A stretch of DNA of 43,152 nt, from contig JAABSE010000028.1 of the NCBI GenBank assembly GCA_011390575.1, positions 1 to 43,152 of the forward strand, in the 5' to 3' direction. Source of the stretch: Sphingobacteriia bacterium. Lineage in GTDB: Bacteria; Bacteroidota; Bacteroidia; Bacteroidales; UBA7960. This document shows positions 28,001 through 36,985 of the stretch, piece after piece (the first letter of the stretch is position 1; every line of letters starts with the position of its first letter). The notes beneath the pieces are model-generated. The model was not told the DNA's origin. It saw only the letters and a program-made list of their open reading frames with translations, and searched no databases. The position numbers and the translations under genes were made by a program.

Positions 28001-29366
28001 CGCTGAAGGGAAAAGCTATTTTGTCGTGATTGGCCGCTCGGCAGAAATGCGTATTGTGGACAAGAACACCAGGATGGTGCTTACTACCCAGAATATTCCC
28101 TATGGTGCCAACCTTTATATTGAGCATGGCAGTGAAGTGCAAAGCGGTGACCTGATTTGTGAATGGGATCCCTACAACGCTGTTATTGTTTCTGAAGTAC
28201 CCGGTAAGATTGTTTTCAACAATATGATTGAAGGCGCAACCTTCCGCACGGACTCTGATGAGCAAACCGGATATTATGAAAAAGTAATTGTTGAAAGCAA
28301 GGATAAAACCCGCAACCCCTCCATCAGCGTTATCAATGATGAGGGAGATATATTGCGCAGCTACGATATGCCGGTAGGAGCACACATCATTATCAGTGAG
28401 AACACCGCAGTTACTACCGGTTCTATCATTGCTAAGATACCCCGTGCCATTGGGAAATCCGGTGACATCACCGGTGGTTTGCCACGTATTACGGAGCTCT
28501 TCGAAGCGCGTAACCCCTCTGATCCTGCGGTTGTATCAGAGATTGACGGTGTTGTTTCTTTTGGTAAGAAAATCAAGCGTGGTAACCGTGAGGTAATCAT
28601 TACTTCCAAAACCGGAGATGAAAAACGTTACCTGGTGCCACTTTCCAAGCAGATTCTTGCTCAGGAAAATGACTTTGTAAAAGCAGGAACGCCATTGTCT
28701 GACGGACCTACTACACCTGCTGATATTCTTTCTATTAAAGGGCCCACCGCGGTTCAGGAATATATCGTAAATGAAGTACAGGAAGTATACCGTATGCAGG
28801 GTGTAAAAATTAATGACAAGCACTTTGAGGTAATTGTACGTCAGATGATGCGTAAGGTAACCATTGAAGATCCCGGTGATACCCGTTTCCTTGAAAATGA
28901 GATCGTCAATAAGATTGACTTCATGGAAGAGAACGACTCTATTTTCGGCAAGAAGGTAGTGGAAGATCCCGGTGATTCAGTATTGAAGCCCGGCCAGATC
29001 ATTACGGCCCGTAAGCTCAGGGATGAAATCTCCATGCTGAAGCGTAAGGATAAAAAGCTGGTTTCTGCCCGCGATGCAAGAGGTGCTACGGCACGTCAGC
29101 AGTTGCAGGGAATTACCAGGGCCTCGCTGCAGACCAAGAGTTTTATCTCGGCTGCGTCCTTCCAGGAAACCACCAAGGTGCTTACCGATGCTGCTGTGAA
29201 TGCAAAAGTTGACACACTGCAGGGACTGAAAGAGAATGTTATTGTTGGGCACCTGATTCCTGCCGGAACCGGTTTGCGCGACTATGATAACATCATCGTA
29301 GGCTCAATGGACGAATATAACCTTCTGATGGCTTCCAAAAAGAAAGTAGAAACCGAAGAAGAATAG
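25074..29366 (+). CDS. rpoC: DNA-directed RNA polymerase subunit beta'
   Basis: A 1430-residue catalytic subunit. The N-terminal zinc-binding site is [20 protein letters not shown] (residues about 66-85). The active-site motif NADFDGDQ begins at residue 471, with the Mg2+-binding Asp473, Asp475 and Asp477. The second zinc site has [14 protein letters not shown] (about 897-911), and the trigger-loop region follows with [21 protein letters not shown]. Full length, no split or insertion noted. It begins 109 bp after rpoB with only the palindrome in between, and a DUF3467 gene follows 34 bp downstream. Confidence 0.98.
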   Translation: MAFRKESNVKSNFSQITISLASPESILERSHGEVMKPETINYRTYKPERDGLFCERIFGPVKDWECHCGKYKRIRYKGIVCDRCGVEVTEKKVRRERMGHIKLVVPVAHIWFFRSLPNKIGYLLGLPSKKLDQIIYYERYIIVNAGIKSDEFNYLDFLTEEEYFGILESLPKENQMLEDDHPDKFIAMMGADALKELLIRLNLDQLSYDLRHKANTETSQQRKADALKRLQVVEAFREAQTRMENRPEWMIVDVVPVIPPELRPLVPLDGGRFATSDLNDLYRRVIIRNNRLKRLIEIKAPDVILRNEKRMLQESVDSLFDNSRKTNAVKTESNRPLKSLSDSLKGKQGRFRQNLLGKRVDYSARSVIVVGPELKLHECGLPKEMASELFKPFIIRKMLERGIVKTVKSAKKIVDRKDPVVWDILENVLKGHPVLLNRAPTLHRLGIQAFQPKLIEGKAIQLHPLVCTAFNADFDGDQMAVHVPLGNAAILEAQLLMLASHNILNPANGAPIAVPSQDMVLGLYYLTKARKNTPEYPMKGEGLTFYGPEEVIIAYNEKAVDMHSIINVKVKVKENNEIVDRIIETTPGRVMFNEVVPVEYGYINQLLTKKALRDIIGGIMKVTGIARSSRFLDDIKDLGFTMAYRGGLSFNLGDILVPEEKQILINDANSQVEEVRGNYSMGFITNNERYNQIIDIWTHTNAKLTKVLIDKTTADNQGFNPVYMMLDSGARGSKEQIRQLSGMRGLMAKPQKSGAKGGEIIENPILSNFKEGLSVLEYFISTHGARKGLADTALKTADAGYLTRRLVDVSQDVIVNETDCGTLRGLTATALKNNEETVETLYERILGRTALQDIVHPTTGKLIVSSGDELTEEISQVIEESPVEAVEIRSVLTCESKHGVCAKCYGRNLATGRMVQKGEAVGVIAAQSIGEPGTQLTLRTFHVGGTASNIATASKVNAKYGGILEIDELRAVPFTNAEGKSYFVVIGRSAEMRIVDKNTRMVLTTQNIPYGANLYIEHGSEVQSGDLICEWDPYNAVIVSEVPGKIVFNNMIEGATFRTDSDEQTGYYEKVIVESKDKTRNPSISVINDEGDILRSYDMPVGAHIIISENTAVTTGSIIAKIPRAIGKSGDITGGLPRITELFEARNPSDPAVVSEIDGVVSFGKKIKRGNREVIITSKTGDEKRYLVPLSKQILAQENDFVKAGTPLSDGPTTPADILSIKGPTAVQEYIVNEVQEVYRMQGVKINDKHFEVIVRQMMRKVTIEDPGDTRFLENEIVNKIDFMEENDSIFGKKVVEDPGDSVLKPGQIITARKLRDEISMLKRKDKKLVSARDARGATARQQLQGITRASLQTKSFISAASFQETTKVLTDAAVNAKVDTLQGLKENVIVGHLIPAGTGLRDYDNIIVGSMDEYNLLMASKKKVETEEE

Positions 29367-29400
29367 ACGCAATTTATTCATGATTCTTAAAGAAAAAGAT

Positions 29401-29715
29401 ATGTCAGAAACGAAGAAACAACCTCAACAGATGAATATTGAACTGGGCGAAGATGTAGCCGAAGGAGTATATTCCAATATGGCTATGATCACCCATTCCA
29501 ATACAGAGTTTGTGTTTGACTTTATCAGGCTTATGCCGGGAGTTCCCAAAGCCAAAGTAAAATCAAGGATAGTGATGACTCCTCAGCATGCCAAACGGCT
29601 GTTAAAGGCTTTGAATGAAAATATTGCCAAGTACGAGTCAATCCATGGTCCCATCAAAGATGTGGATCCGGGCAAGTTGCCGATGAATTTCGGTGGTCCT
29701 GCAGCTCAGGCATAA
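29401..29715 (+). CDS. DUF3467 family protein
   Basis: A 104-residue protein from ATG 29401 (MSETKKQPQQ); an ATG seven codons upstream is also open. The DUF3467 pattern is clear: NIELGEDVAEGVYSNMAMIT, EFVFDFIRLMPGVPKAKVKS and RIVMTPQHAKRLLKAL. Function is unknown; placement directly after rpoC and before a strong terminator makes it the last gene of the polymerase operon. Confidence 0.9.
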   Translation: MSETKKQPQQMNIELGEDVAEGVYSNMAMITHSNTEFVFDFIRLMPGVPKAKVKSRIVMTPQHAKRLLKALNENIAKYESIHGPIKDVDPGKLPMNFGGPAAQA

Positions 29716-29736
29716 ATTCATAGAGAATCAGAAACT

Positions 29737-29773
29737 AAAAGCCCGGACATTGAATGTGTCCGGGCTTTTTTTG
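29737..29773 (+). terminator. Rho-independent terminator of the rpoBC operon
   Basis: A stem AAAAGCCCGGACA (29737-29749) / TGTCCGGGCTTTT (29757-29769) with a seven-base loop and a T-tract running on to about 29772. It lies 22 bp after the DUF3467 stop. Confidence 0.92.
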
Positions 29774-29838
29774 TGTTCTGCATATTTTTTCACTATTGTC
29801 CGGCAAATACTTTGATACTACCCCAAAATTAATATTAT

Positions 29839-29908
29839 CGCTGCGCTGCAGCTTAAATGAGAAACAGGTAATTCGCTGACTACAAATATTTTCGCTGCGC
29901 TGCAGCTT
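29839..29908. repeat. Pair of 16-bp direct repeats
   Basis: CGCTGCGCTGCAGCTT occurs at 29839-29854 and again at 29893-29908, 54 bp apart. It lies in a gap of about 400 bp (29774-30174) with no gene. The unit contains a short palindrome (AGCTGCAGC-like). Confidence 0.85.
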
Positions 29909-29922
29909 GTCGCAAAAGAAAC

Positions 29923-30124
29923 TATCTATTGCCGTTCCGTTTTTTGCGGAACGGTTTAAGGAAGTCAGTAAAAAAAGCGCTGTGCAGCATCCATGCGCGA
30001 TGAAGGGTACTCAAGGACAGCGCAATTACTACTTTGGATTGATTGCTTGATTGTAAATGGGACTAAAGTCCCGCATGAAGTTTCGAAATATAGTTCCGTC
30101 AGTTAAAACTGACGGCAATAGATA
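29923..30124. repeat. REPIN/MITE-like element with 13-bp inverted ends and hairpins
   Basis: TATCTATTGCCGT at 29923-29935 and its exact reverse complement ACGGCAATAGATA at 30112-30124 bound a 202-bp segment. Each end carries a hairpin: CCGTTCCG/CGGAACGG at 29932-29954 and CCGTCAGTT/AACTGACGG at 30096-30115. A third palindrome GGGACT/AGTCCC lies at 30059-30072. No protein-coding capacity is visible. Two inverted hairpin units with a terminal tag is the layout of REPIN elements; a small non-autonomous transposon is an alternative. Confidence 0.6.
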
Positions 30125-30174
30125 AGAACCCAGACATTACAATAAGCTGTGGCAGAATTTCGGGGCAGATGCAT

Positions 30175-30609
30175 TTAAAAATTTCTGCGGATTACTTTTA
30201 CCAGGTCTTCAGGTTGCTGATCTTCCCATAAAAGCAGGATGTTTCCCTGTTGAAAACTGTGCTCTCTTAGCTTTTCCTTTGATTCTGCAATGTTTTCCCT
30301 GTCTTCATCACTGATATAGCCTTCAGCCAGGCTCAGCACCGATTCAACCCGTTCGATCACATCCTTGTCATTTCCGGGTTTCATCTCAAAAACGATAAAT
30401 GAAGATTTTTCTCCCTTGAAGGCCAGGTAGTCTTCCACCCCAACCAACTCCAGGGCTATTCTCTGAAAACTGCCCGAGGGTTTCTCAAATTTCCCGGTAT
30501 AACCCATTTTTACAATTTCGTCTTCGAGAAATTCAAGATTCTTTTCGCTTTGCTTACAGGAAACGGCAAAAAGAAGAAGTATCAGGACTGTGATGGTAGT
30601 TTTGCGCAT
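30175..30609 (-). CDS. Predicted lipoprotein of unknown function
   Basis: A 144-residue protein with a lipoprotein signal: MRKTTITVLILLLFAVSC, with the lipid-modified Cys at residue 18. The mature part is charged and mainly helical (DKDVIERVESVLSLAEGYI; SDEDRENIAESKEKLREH) and ends in VKVIRRNF. No family recognised. It starts 33 bp after the stop of the T9SS-sorted protein gene on the same strand, so it is probably the last gene of a PNP-T9SS-lipoprotein unit. Confidence 0.72.
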   Translation of the reverse strand: MRKTTITVLILLLFAVSCKQSEKNLEFLEDEIVKMGYTGKFEKPSGSFQRIALELVGVEDYLAFKGEKSSFIVFEMKPGNDKDVIERVESVLSLAEGYISDEDRENIAESKEKLREHSFQQGNILLLWEDQQPEDLVKVIRRNF

Positions 30610-30642
30610 GGTGTAAAGTTGTTAAAGGATGGGGTTCGGGTT

Positions 30643-32007
30643 TCAGGGTTTGACAATTTTGGTCTGGATTAGGTGCGAAGAGTTTTCACCATTGTAAAGC
30701 GTAACAATATACACCCCGGAACTAAAGGATGAAATGTCTGCAGCAAAGCTATCGAACGAGACCCTGTCGGCTGAATAGACTTCACGCCCATGCATATCGG
30801 TAATGCTTATGCTTCCTGACTGGCCTGTATGGCGTATGTTTAGTTGTGAACCATCAGGGGTAAGGAACACGACAGGCTTTTCTGTGTTATTCTCCACAAT
30901 GCCGACCGGTCCGGAATCATCTGAAACTGCAATGTAATCCTGTTTATGAAGGGTGTCAGAGGCTGTTTCGTTGTGTGCATGCAGTGTAACGGAATAGGTG
31001 CCGGGCTGCGTAAAGCCTACAATGGGCTCCGGGCTGGTGGCGTTAGTCTGGAACAGAAATTCCACATCATTCGGCTCAAAAGTCCAGAGGTAAGTGTTGA
31101 TGTCGTGCCCGGGAGTGCTTAGGTTGCTGAAGGTCACGGCTTCATTGATTTGTGCCTCGGTAATGCCGGCAATAAAGTCGGCAACGGGAGCTTCCGTTTG
31201 CTGGGGTTCACGATAGATATCGCGGTATCGTACTCCCATGAAAACTTCGTTTTCATCTCCAAACTGCATGTAGTTTGCCTCCATTACAGGAATTTTTTCT
31301 CCCTGGGCCAGCCATTTGTATTGCATGGTGGTTCTTTCCAGCACTACTGGCTGGGGAAAAGAGGCCCAGTAAAGGCTGTCGGACTCGTACAAAGTGGTTT
31401 TTACCCGCAGACATTCAAACTCTCCATAAGGTGTCTGAACCATTCCCCAACCGTCTACTTCGTTGATTCTGTATCCGTTTCGCTGGAAATGAACAGTGTC
31501 GCCCAAAGACAGTGTGCCTGAGAAAGCGGTGCTGTCGGTGTCTGACATGGCAAGGGGAAGATTGTAAACAAAGTCTTTCTGGTTGTATTTCAAGGGAACC
31601 GGCAATCCGGAGAAGATAAAGAAGAATCCATCCTGGGTGTATTGCTGGGCATTTTTATGATACACGGCATAAAAATCTTCCACATCTACGTCAAATTCAT
31701 CAAGGGGCAGCATGTCGGTCATGTTTAAAGCCATGGTTCCTGAACCAAAATAAATACCCATGAGGAAATTGACGGAACTCACCGACCTGTAATCTTCCAA
31801 CCCCTGGGACTGAAAATTGAGTTCAGAAAAATCCCAGAAGAAGTCTTCGCCTGTTTGCTGAAAGTCATAACCGCTGAGAGGCTCTGCCATGCTGTATCTC
31901 AGGGTGTCATTGACAGCGGGAAGGTCAGCCTGGGTAATGGTTATTTGCGCTTTAAGGGGGGCAAGCCCCATGAGCAACAAACCTAAGGAAAGCAGGATGG
32001 TTTTCAT
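30643..32007 (-). CDS. Exported protein with PKD domain and type IX secretion sorting domain
   Basis: A 454-residue protein. A signal peptide (about 1-20, ending LAPLKAQ) is followed by a large region of unknown fold, then a PKD-like domain (about 265-365: PVADFIAGITEAQINEAVTF, then YLWTFEP and PGTYSVTLHAHN). The C-terminal about 70 residues form a type A T9SS sorting domain: SISITDMHGREVY, SSGVYIVTLYNG, and the terminal IQTKIVKP. This predicts passage through the type IX system to the cell surface. No catalytic motif recognised. It lies 30 bp after the purine nucleoside phosphorylase gene. Confidence 0.88.
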   Translation of the reverse strand: MKTILLSLGLLLMGLAPLKAQITITQADLPAVNDTLRYSMAEPLSGYDFQQTGEDFFWDFSELNFQSQGLEDYRSVSSVNFLMGIYFGSGTMALNMTDMLPLDEFDVDVEDFYAVYHKNAQQYTQDGFFFIFSGLPVPLKYNQKDFVYNLPLAMSDTDSTAFSGTLSLGDTVHFQRNGYRINEVDGWGMVQTPYGEFECLRVKTTLYESDSLYWASFPQPVVLERTTMQYKWLAQGEKIPVMEANYMQFGDENEVFMGVRYRDIYREPQQTEAPVADFIAGITEAQINEAVTFSNLSTPGHDINTYLWTFEPNDVEFLFQTNATSPEPIVGFTQPGTYSVTLHAHNETASDTLHKQDYIAVSDDSGPVGIVENNTEKPVVFLTPDGSQLNIRHTGQSGSISITDMHGREVYSADRVSFDSFAADISSFSSGVYIVTLYNGENSSHLIQTKIVKP

Positions 32008-32037
32008 GGTGACGGTTTTTATGTTGGGTTTAATTCC

Positions 32038-32856
32038 TTATGAGAGCGATTTGATAAGCGCTTTGAAAATCAGGGTCATTTTGGGTTGTGCTTCACCGGC
32101 AGCGTTTTGTACTTCATCGTGAGTTGTTCCCTTGTCCATATCTTCGCTTACAGCAAGATTGGTAATCACTGAAATGCCAAAACACTCTATACCCATATGC
32201 CGGGCTACAATAACTTCGGGAACGGTTGACATACCCGTGGAATCTCCACCCAGAATGCGAAACATCTTATACTCAGCCGGGGTTTCCAGCGTAGGGCCTG
32301 CACTGCCTACATAAACGCCAGTCTGGAATTTTATGTTGTTTTCAGCAGCAATTATTTTGGCTTTTTCGATGAGTGCTTTGCTAAAGGGTTCGCCCATTTC
32401 GGGGAAGCGGGTGCCCAGCTCTTCAATGTTTTTCCCTCTGAGGGGATTTTCAGGGAACATATTGATTTGATCGCGGATGATCATCAGGTCTCCTACTTCA
32501 AAATCGGGATTGAGCCCTCCGGCAGCATTGGAGAGAAACAGGTGTGTTATGCCGAGCAGTTTCAGCACCCTGACCGGGAACGTCACTTCCTGCATGGTGT
32601 ATCCTTCGTAGTAGTGAAAACGTCCCTGCATGGCAACAATTTCTTTTCCTTCCAGGGTGCCAAAAATGAGCTTGCCATCGTGTCCTTCCACTGTGGAAAC
32701 CGGAAAATTGGGAATCTCACTGTAATCCAGGCTGTGTTTAATATCTATGGACGATACCAGCCCCCCAAGCCCTGAGCCAAGAATGATGGCGGCTTTGGGG
32801 TAGGACCCGGTTTTTTCTTTCAGATACTCTGCTGTTGCTTTTATTTTTTCTATCAT
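32038..32856 (-). CDS. Purine nucleoside phosphorylase (trimeric, inosine/guanosine type)
   Basis: A 272-residue enzyme that splits purine nucleosides with phosphate to free base and (deoxy)ribose-1-phosphate. The phosphate-binding IILGSGLGGL is near residues 24-33; the substrate motifs QGRFHYYEGYTMQEVTFPVR and LSNAAGGLNPDF are present, as is GMSTVPEVIVARHMGIECFG with ITNLA (base-binding Asn). Length and motifs fit the low-molecular-mass trimeric class (PunA/PNP I), not the hexameric DeoD class. Divergent from the amidohydrolase gene, and with guanine deaminase nearby it fits purine salvage. Confidence 0.93.
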   Translation of the reverse strand: MIEKIKATAEYLKEKTGSYPKAAIILGSGLGGLVSSIDIKHSLDYSEIPNFPVSTVEGHDGKLIFGTLEGKEIVAMQGRFHYYEGYTMQEVTFPVRVLKLLGITHLFLSNAAGGLNPDFEVGDLMIIRDQINMFPENPLRGKNIEELGTRFPEMGEPFSKALIEKAKIIAAENNIKFQTGVYVGSAGPTLETPAEYKMFRILGGDSTGMSTVPEVIVARHMGIECFGISVITNLAVSEDMDKGTTHDEVQNAAGEAQPKMTLIFKALIKSLS

Positions 32857-32922
32857 GTTGGTATAAAGATTAAATTTATTGTCTATCGCAATGCTGCATT
32901 TGTTCTGCTAAGTTAATAAAAA

Positions 32923-32951
32923 TTGATATTCGGATATATTGCGTAATTTTG
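32923..32951 (+). promoter_or_regulatory. Possible promoter of the amidohydrolase gene
   Basis: TTG at 32923-32925 and TAATTTTG at 32944-32951, spaced by 18 nt, fit the Bacteroidota consensus. It would leave a leader of about 155 nt before ATG 33112, in which I see no known riboswitch. Confidence 0.5.
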
Positions 32952-33111
32952 TGATAGCATCCCATCCCTTTCAACAAAAATGTTTTTTTGGGTGTTTGTT
33001 TCATGTTGCACATTTGCAATAGCAAGAAAGACAAACCCCTGAAGCAAATCAATCAGGGAGTTACATCAGATCTACCAGAAAAGAATTCTAAAGCAACAAC
33101 GAAAATAATTT

Positions 33112-34509
33112 ATGGCATTATCATCTTACAATCATCAGGATATCAGGCAGGAAGCAGTATTAATCATAAAAAATGCAATGGTTCTCAGTATGGACAGCCA
33201 GAGCAATTACTGGGAAGATGCAACTATTGTAATCAGGGGCAACACCATTGAATCGGTGGGCAAGATGCAGGATGCAGAGGAAAAGTATCCCGAAGCCCGT
33301 GTGATTGATGGTGCCGGCAAACTGGTGATGCCCGGTCTTGTCAATACGCATACGCATGTTCCCATGACGATTTTCAGAGGCTATGCTGACGATATGCCAC
33401 TGCATGAGTGGTTGTACGAATATATTTTTCCCATAGAGTCAGAATTTATCAATGCGGAAAATGTGACCCTGGGCACCCGGCTGGCCATGGCAGAAATGCT
33501 CAGAAGTGGAACCACCACGTTTAACGACATGTATTATTTTGTGGATGAAATTGCCCGTGTGGTAGATGCAACAGGAATGCGTGCGGTGTTATCGGAAGGG
33601 TTGATTGATTTTGCTGCTCCCGGCAGCCCCACGCCCGAAGAAGGTTTGCGCATAAGTGAGGAATTGATCCGCAAATGGGGCAGCCATCCCAGGATTACCA
33701 TTTCTGTTTCCGCTCATGCCCCGTACAGCTGTTCTGCAAAGCTGATACAGGATGGCAAAGCCCTGGCAGACAAATACCAGGTGCCTTTTAATATTCATCT
33801 TGCCGAAACACGCAAGGAGTTTGATCAGTCAATTGCCCGCACCGGATTTACCCCCGCAGGTTACCTGGAAAGTCTGGGAGTACTTGACAAGAATTTAATT
33901 GCTGCCCATGGGGTACACCTTACCCCGGAAGATATTGATTTGCTCGCTGCAAGGGGCGTTTCTGTAGCACACAACCCCGAGTGCAACATGAAACTGGCCA
34001 GTGGAGTGGCCCCGGTGCCTACCTTGCTTAAAAAAGGGGTAAAGGTGGGTTTTGGAACAGACGGTGTGGCCAGCAACAACAACCTTGATTTGTTTGAGGA
34101 GATCAACACAGCTGCTATGCTTCATAAACTCATCAGCAATGACCCCACCGTACTGGATGCCAAAACAGTAGTGGAAATGGCCACAATTGGGGGAGCCACG
34201 GTACTGGGGCTGGATAAGGAGATTGGCTCGCTGGAACCCGGGAAACGTGCCGATTTGATAATTCTTGATATGAAGCAACCTCATGCCCATCCCGTTTACA
34301 ACATCTATTCGTTGCTGGTATACAGCATGAAGGGCAGCGATGTGGAAACAGTGGTTATTGACGGAAGAATCGTGATGGAAAACCGGAAATTTACCTACCT
34401 CGATGAAGAAGGATTGTATGCGAGAGCCGAGGAAGTGGCGGCCCAGATCAGGGAACGCGGAGTGGAGCTGGCAGTATTAAACGGAAAGAAAAACCTCCAT
34501 CAGTCATAA
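33112..34509 (+). CDS. Amidohydrolase, S-adenosylhomocysteine / methylthioadenosine deaminase-like
   Basis: A 465-residue metal-dependent hydrolase. Metal ligands are His80 and His82 in NTHTHVPMTIFRGYADD, His229 (NIHLAET) and Asp317 (FGTDGVASNNNLDLFEE), with Glu232 as the likely proton shuttle. The SAHAPYSC segment (about 200-207) and the FRGYADDMPLHEWL loop match the MtaD/SAH deaminase subgroup, which removes the 6-amino group of adenine in SAH, MTA and sometimes adenosine. Exact substrate is inferred. The C-terminal strand domain holds GKRADLIILD. It faces the purine nucleoside phosphorylase gene. Its 3' end overlaps the convergent downstream gene by 10 nt. Confidence 0.88.
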   Translation: MALSSYNHQDIRQEAVLIIKNAMVLSMDSQSNYWEDATIVIRGNTIESVGKMQDAEEKYPEARVIDGAGKLVMPGLVNTHTHVPMTIFRGYADDMPLHEWLYEYIFPIESEFINAENVTLGTRLAMAEMLRSGTTTFNDMYYFVDEIARVVDATGMRAVLSEGLIDFAAPGSPTPEEGLRISEELIRKWGSHPRITISVSAHAPYSCSAKLIQDGKALADKYQVPFNIHLAETRKEFDQSIARTGFTPAGYLESLGVLDKNLIAAHGVHLTPEDIDLLAARGVSVAHNPECNMKLASGVAPVPTLLKKGVKVGFGTDGVASNNNLDLFEEINTAAMLHKLISNDPTVLDAKTVVEMATIGGATVLGLDKEIGSLEPGKRADLIILDMKQPHAHPVYNIYSLLVYSMKGSDVETVVIDGRIVMENRKFTYLDEEGLYARAEEVAAQIRERGVELAVLNGKKNLHQS

Positions 34510-35078
34510 TGTGGGTTGAGCCGGCGGCTCATCTGCAGTTCAATGAAGGCAATAAGCTGGTTGGGAGTAAATTTCTGCCAGTTGAGATCGTCGAAATGTT
34601 TTCCGAAAGCAATGTAATAGTCTATATTGGCTGCGGAGAACTCACGGATGACAAAATCCCTGAAGTTGATACCCACAATCCAGCCTTCTTCGATCTCGTC
34701 AAACCATTCCTGGTAGTAGCAATCATCGGAATAGTGAAAGTTGAGCACATTTTCACCCAGCAGGATAAATTTCCGGATGCCTTCCTCAATCATGGGCTCA
34801 ATGATGTTTCTTTTGAGATACATGATGTCGTTGTGCAGGCAGTCATTCCATTCTCCGATAAGCTCTATAATAACACAACCCTGATCGTAATCAGCGTACA
34901 GGACTTTAATGAAAAGGGTAGAGGAACCTATCTCATCCCACTGGGGGTGAATGAAGTAATTGTAAATGGCGTGGGTGAACTCAATTTCGCTGTAAGTTCT
35001 TCCGTAGAAGGGAGAACGCTCATCTTCTGAGGCCACATAAAGGTTTCGCCAGTTGTAGAAGGGCTCAATGTCGTGCAT
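34500..35078 (-). CDS. Conserved protein of unknown function
   Basis: A 192-residue soluble, acidic protein, rich in Tyr, Trp and Phe (WRNLYVASEDERSPFYGRTY; YSDDCYYQEWFDEIEEGW). No signal peptide or TM segment. Its composition and alternating strand-helix pattern suggest a compact alpha/beta fold (for example LFIKVLYADYDQGCVIIELI; KFILLGENVLNF). It overlaps the amidohydrolase 3' end by 10 nt in convergent orientation. I recognise no family. Confidence 0.75.
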   Translation of the reverse strand: MHDIEPFYNWRNLYVASEDERSPFYGRTYSEIEFTHAIYNYFIHPQWDEIGSSTLFIKVLYADYDQGCVIIELIGEWNDCLHNDIMYLKRNIIEPMIEEGIRKFILLGENVLNFHYSDDCYYQEWFDEIEEGWIVGINFRDFVIREFSAANIDYYIAFGKHFDDLNWQKFTPNQLIAFIELQMSRRLNPHYD

Positions 35079-35134
35079 AATTTAAAGGTACAACTTTCAG
35101 GGCTTTTTTTTTCATTGAGTTTGTTAAAAAATCA

Positions 35135-35165
35135 TTGCAGGGTATGGCGCTCCGTCCTATCTTTG
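35135..35165 (+). promoter_or_regulatory. Promoter of the sigma factor gene
   Basis: TTG at 35135-35137 and TATCTTTG at 35158-35165, spaced by 20 nt, match the Bacteroidota housekeeping consensus. It lies about 78 bp upstream of the sigma-like gene, in the spacer divergent from the preceding gene. Confidence 0.65.
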
Positions 35166-35242
35166 TCACCAAACAAATTAAGTGATTTAATGTTGTTTTT
35201 TGATAGAAAAAGAACTTACATAGCCTCCAAAGACCTTCCTTA

Positions 35243-35947
35243 ATGGAAAATGAAGAGTTAAGCATTGACACCATAAAGCATCTTGTAGAAAAGGTGGTAG
35301 GTAGGTATGTCAGCAACAGGGCCATTCCTGTGCGCGAGGAAAGCGATGTAGTGATGTCTGTGGTTGAAAAATTTATTCTCAACCGATCCAAAATTGACCG
35401 CGCCTTTAAAGGGAAATCAAAAATTACAACCTATTATATTGCTGTTTTTAACCGGATGTGCTGCGAGGTAATCCGCAAAGAGCAAAAGCATTGGTATACA
35501 GTGAGTGGTCATGATGATGAAGTTTTTTCGGAAACGAATACCCCCTCATTTTCCGAAACAGAGAAGCAGCTGTTTATACAGGAAGAACTGAAAAGATTTG
35601 GATTTGTATTGCAGACATTTGGCGGGGAGGAAGCCAAAATCTACCTGTTTGTCAGGTATTATTACCGGTTGCCTGTAACCCCGGAGCGTGTTGCTGCATA
35701 TTGCCGGAATGCCCCGGAGGAAATATACGCAATTCTCATAGAGGAAACCGGAACAAACCAGGCAGATATCTTTGACAGGCTTGCCCGCGTAGTATCGCTG
35801 GCAGAAGGGAAGAATGTTAAAGGTGATGCGGTACGGATGTGGCTCCATAAAAGACTCGATGCCATGCTGAATCGGATCAATTTAAACGGAATATCGCATC
35901 ATACGCGTGAATCGCTGCAAATTCTTTTTGAAATGAGCGGGCTGTAG
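35243..35947 (+). CDS. Sigma-70-like (ECF-type, divergent) RNA polymerase sigma factor
   Basis: A 234-residue protein. Residues about 30-80 look like sigma region 2: VREESDVVMSVVEKFILNRS, then KGKSKITTYYIAVFNRMCCE and VIRKEQKHW, resembling the -10 recognition helix of ECF factors. Region 4 is not typical; a helical segment RLPVTPERVAAYCRNAPEEI (about 150-170) may supply the helix-turn-helix. The C-terminal extension of about 60 residues is unusual for an ECF protein. The next gene is a membrane protein with an anti-sigma zinc motif, which strengthens the call. Target promoters are unknown. Confidence 0.68.
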   Translation: MENEELSIDTIKHLVEKVVGRYVSNRAIPVREESDVVMSVVEKFILNRSKIDRAFKGKSKITTYYIAVFNRMCCEVIRKEQKHWYTVSGHDDEVFSETNTPSFSETEKQLFIQEELKRFGFVLQTFGGEEAKIYLFVRYYYRLPVTPERVAAYCRNAPEEIYAILIEETGTNQADIFDRLARVVSLAEGKNVKGDAVRMWLHKRLDAMLNRINLNGISHHTRESLQILFEMSGL

Positions 35948-36106
35948 GTTTTCAGAATGCAGGTCAATAAACTGTAGATTGATGTTTTATAGTTTTATTG
36001 ATTGGAAATATTTGAAAAATAGTGTGCTTTGGGTTTTCAATTTTTACAACAACATGCAACCAATATTACAAAAGGGATAAATTTACGGGTCTTTTAACCC
36101 AAATAA

Positions 36107-36979
36107 TTGGACGAAGATTTTTTTAAACGTACCAGGGATATGTTAGCAAATACAATTAATCATCTTACGGAGCAGGAAGTTGCCATGTGTGCTGAAGCAG
36201 TTATGGACAAACGCTTTAATACCCTCCCTGCAGCCTTAAAGGAACATCTTGAACAGTGCGATCAATGTTCGGCCGAAGTAGCTATGGTTGCAGATATTGA
36301 GCTTTTGGATACGGAGGAGCTGCGACCGGCCGGAAACAGCGTAAGTTTTAACCGGTGGATCGTTCCCCTTCTGGCTGCGGCTGTGCTTCTGGGATTTGTG
36401 CTATGGGTGTTAATCCCATCGCAGCCTTCCGGAAATGGAGATGGAGCTATGCTGGCTGTTGAACAAAAAGCACAGGATAAAGAACTGTCTGAGCAGGAAG
36501 AAGAAAGTAGCCCTGATGATATGGGGATTACCGCCAATGCATCTGATTCTGCTGCTGAAACCGAACCCACTCCCGTGGTTGCAGCTGATGCCGTACAGCC
36601 AGATATTGTTGAGCCGGAAAAAGAACAGGATGTGGAAGCATCTCCAACCTTATTGGCAAGTTTTACGCCGGATCCGGATATGGAAATGCTGGTTGATAAT
36701 TTTGGGTCTGCATACCGGGGAGGTGAAATTCAGGTAAAAACCCCATCACTCATTACGCGTGCCGAATACTCCAAACTCGAATGGAGCAATCCGGGAAATG
36801 CAACTGTGAGGGTTCAGATTACAGATAACCAGGGAAATGAAGTTTTCACTGTTGCCACATCATCTACCTCTGCAGATATTCCGGAGATGCAGCCGGGCCT
36901 TTACTACTGGAGATTGATAGAAGAGGAAGATTTTGACCTGCTCTTTGCCGGAAAAATCTTATGGGAAGCTAAGGATTGA
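36107..36979 (+). CDS. Membrane anti-sigma factor with ZAS motif and extracytoplasmic sensor domain
   Basis: A 290-residue protein. The cytoplasmic N-terminus contains HLEQCDQC, an exact Hx3Cx2C zinc-binding anti-sigma (ZAS) motif with His47, Cys51 and Cys54. One TM helix follows (WIVPLLAAAVLLGFVLWVLI, about 84-103). Outside the membrane there is a long acidic, Glu/Ala/Pro-rich linker (about 105-190) and a C-terminal beta-sandwich-like domain of about 100 residues (TRAEYSKLEWSNPGNATVRV). The start is TTG directly after an in-frame stop; ATG 36140 is an alternative. It should bind and inhibit the sigma factor encoded 159 bp upstream. It ends 6 bp from the convergent CHAT gene. Confidence 0.75.
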   Translation: MDEDFFKRTRDMLANTINHLTEQEVAMCAEAVMDKRFNTLPAALKEHLEQCDQCSAEVAMVADIELLDTEELRPAGNSVSFNRWIVPLLAAAVLLGFVLWVLIPSQPSGNGDGAMLAVEQKAQDKELSEQEEESSPDDMGITANASDSAAETEPTPVVAADAVQPDIVEPEKEQDVEASPTLLASFTPDPDMEMLVDNFGSAYRGGEIQVKTPSLITRAEYSKLEWSNPGNATVRVQITDNQGNEVFTVATSSTSADIPEMQPGLYYWRLIEEEDFDLLFAGKILWEAKD

Positions 36980-36985
36980 TGGGTT

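Noticed and set aside
27669-28385. 238-residue open frame antisense to rpoC
   Set aside because: Same reason: it lies wholly opposite a conserved rpoC region and has no recognisable motif.
29839-29908. Two-repeat CRISPR remnant
   Set aside because: The repeat is only 16 bp, GC-palindromic, and occurs twice with a 38-bp gap; no leader, cas gene or third repeat is present.
32952-33111. Riboswitch in the leader of the SAH/MTA deaminase-like gene
   Set aside because: The leader is about 155 nt, and an SAH or purine aptamer would be plausible by function, but I could not find the conserved aptamer core by eye.
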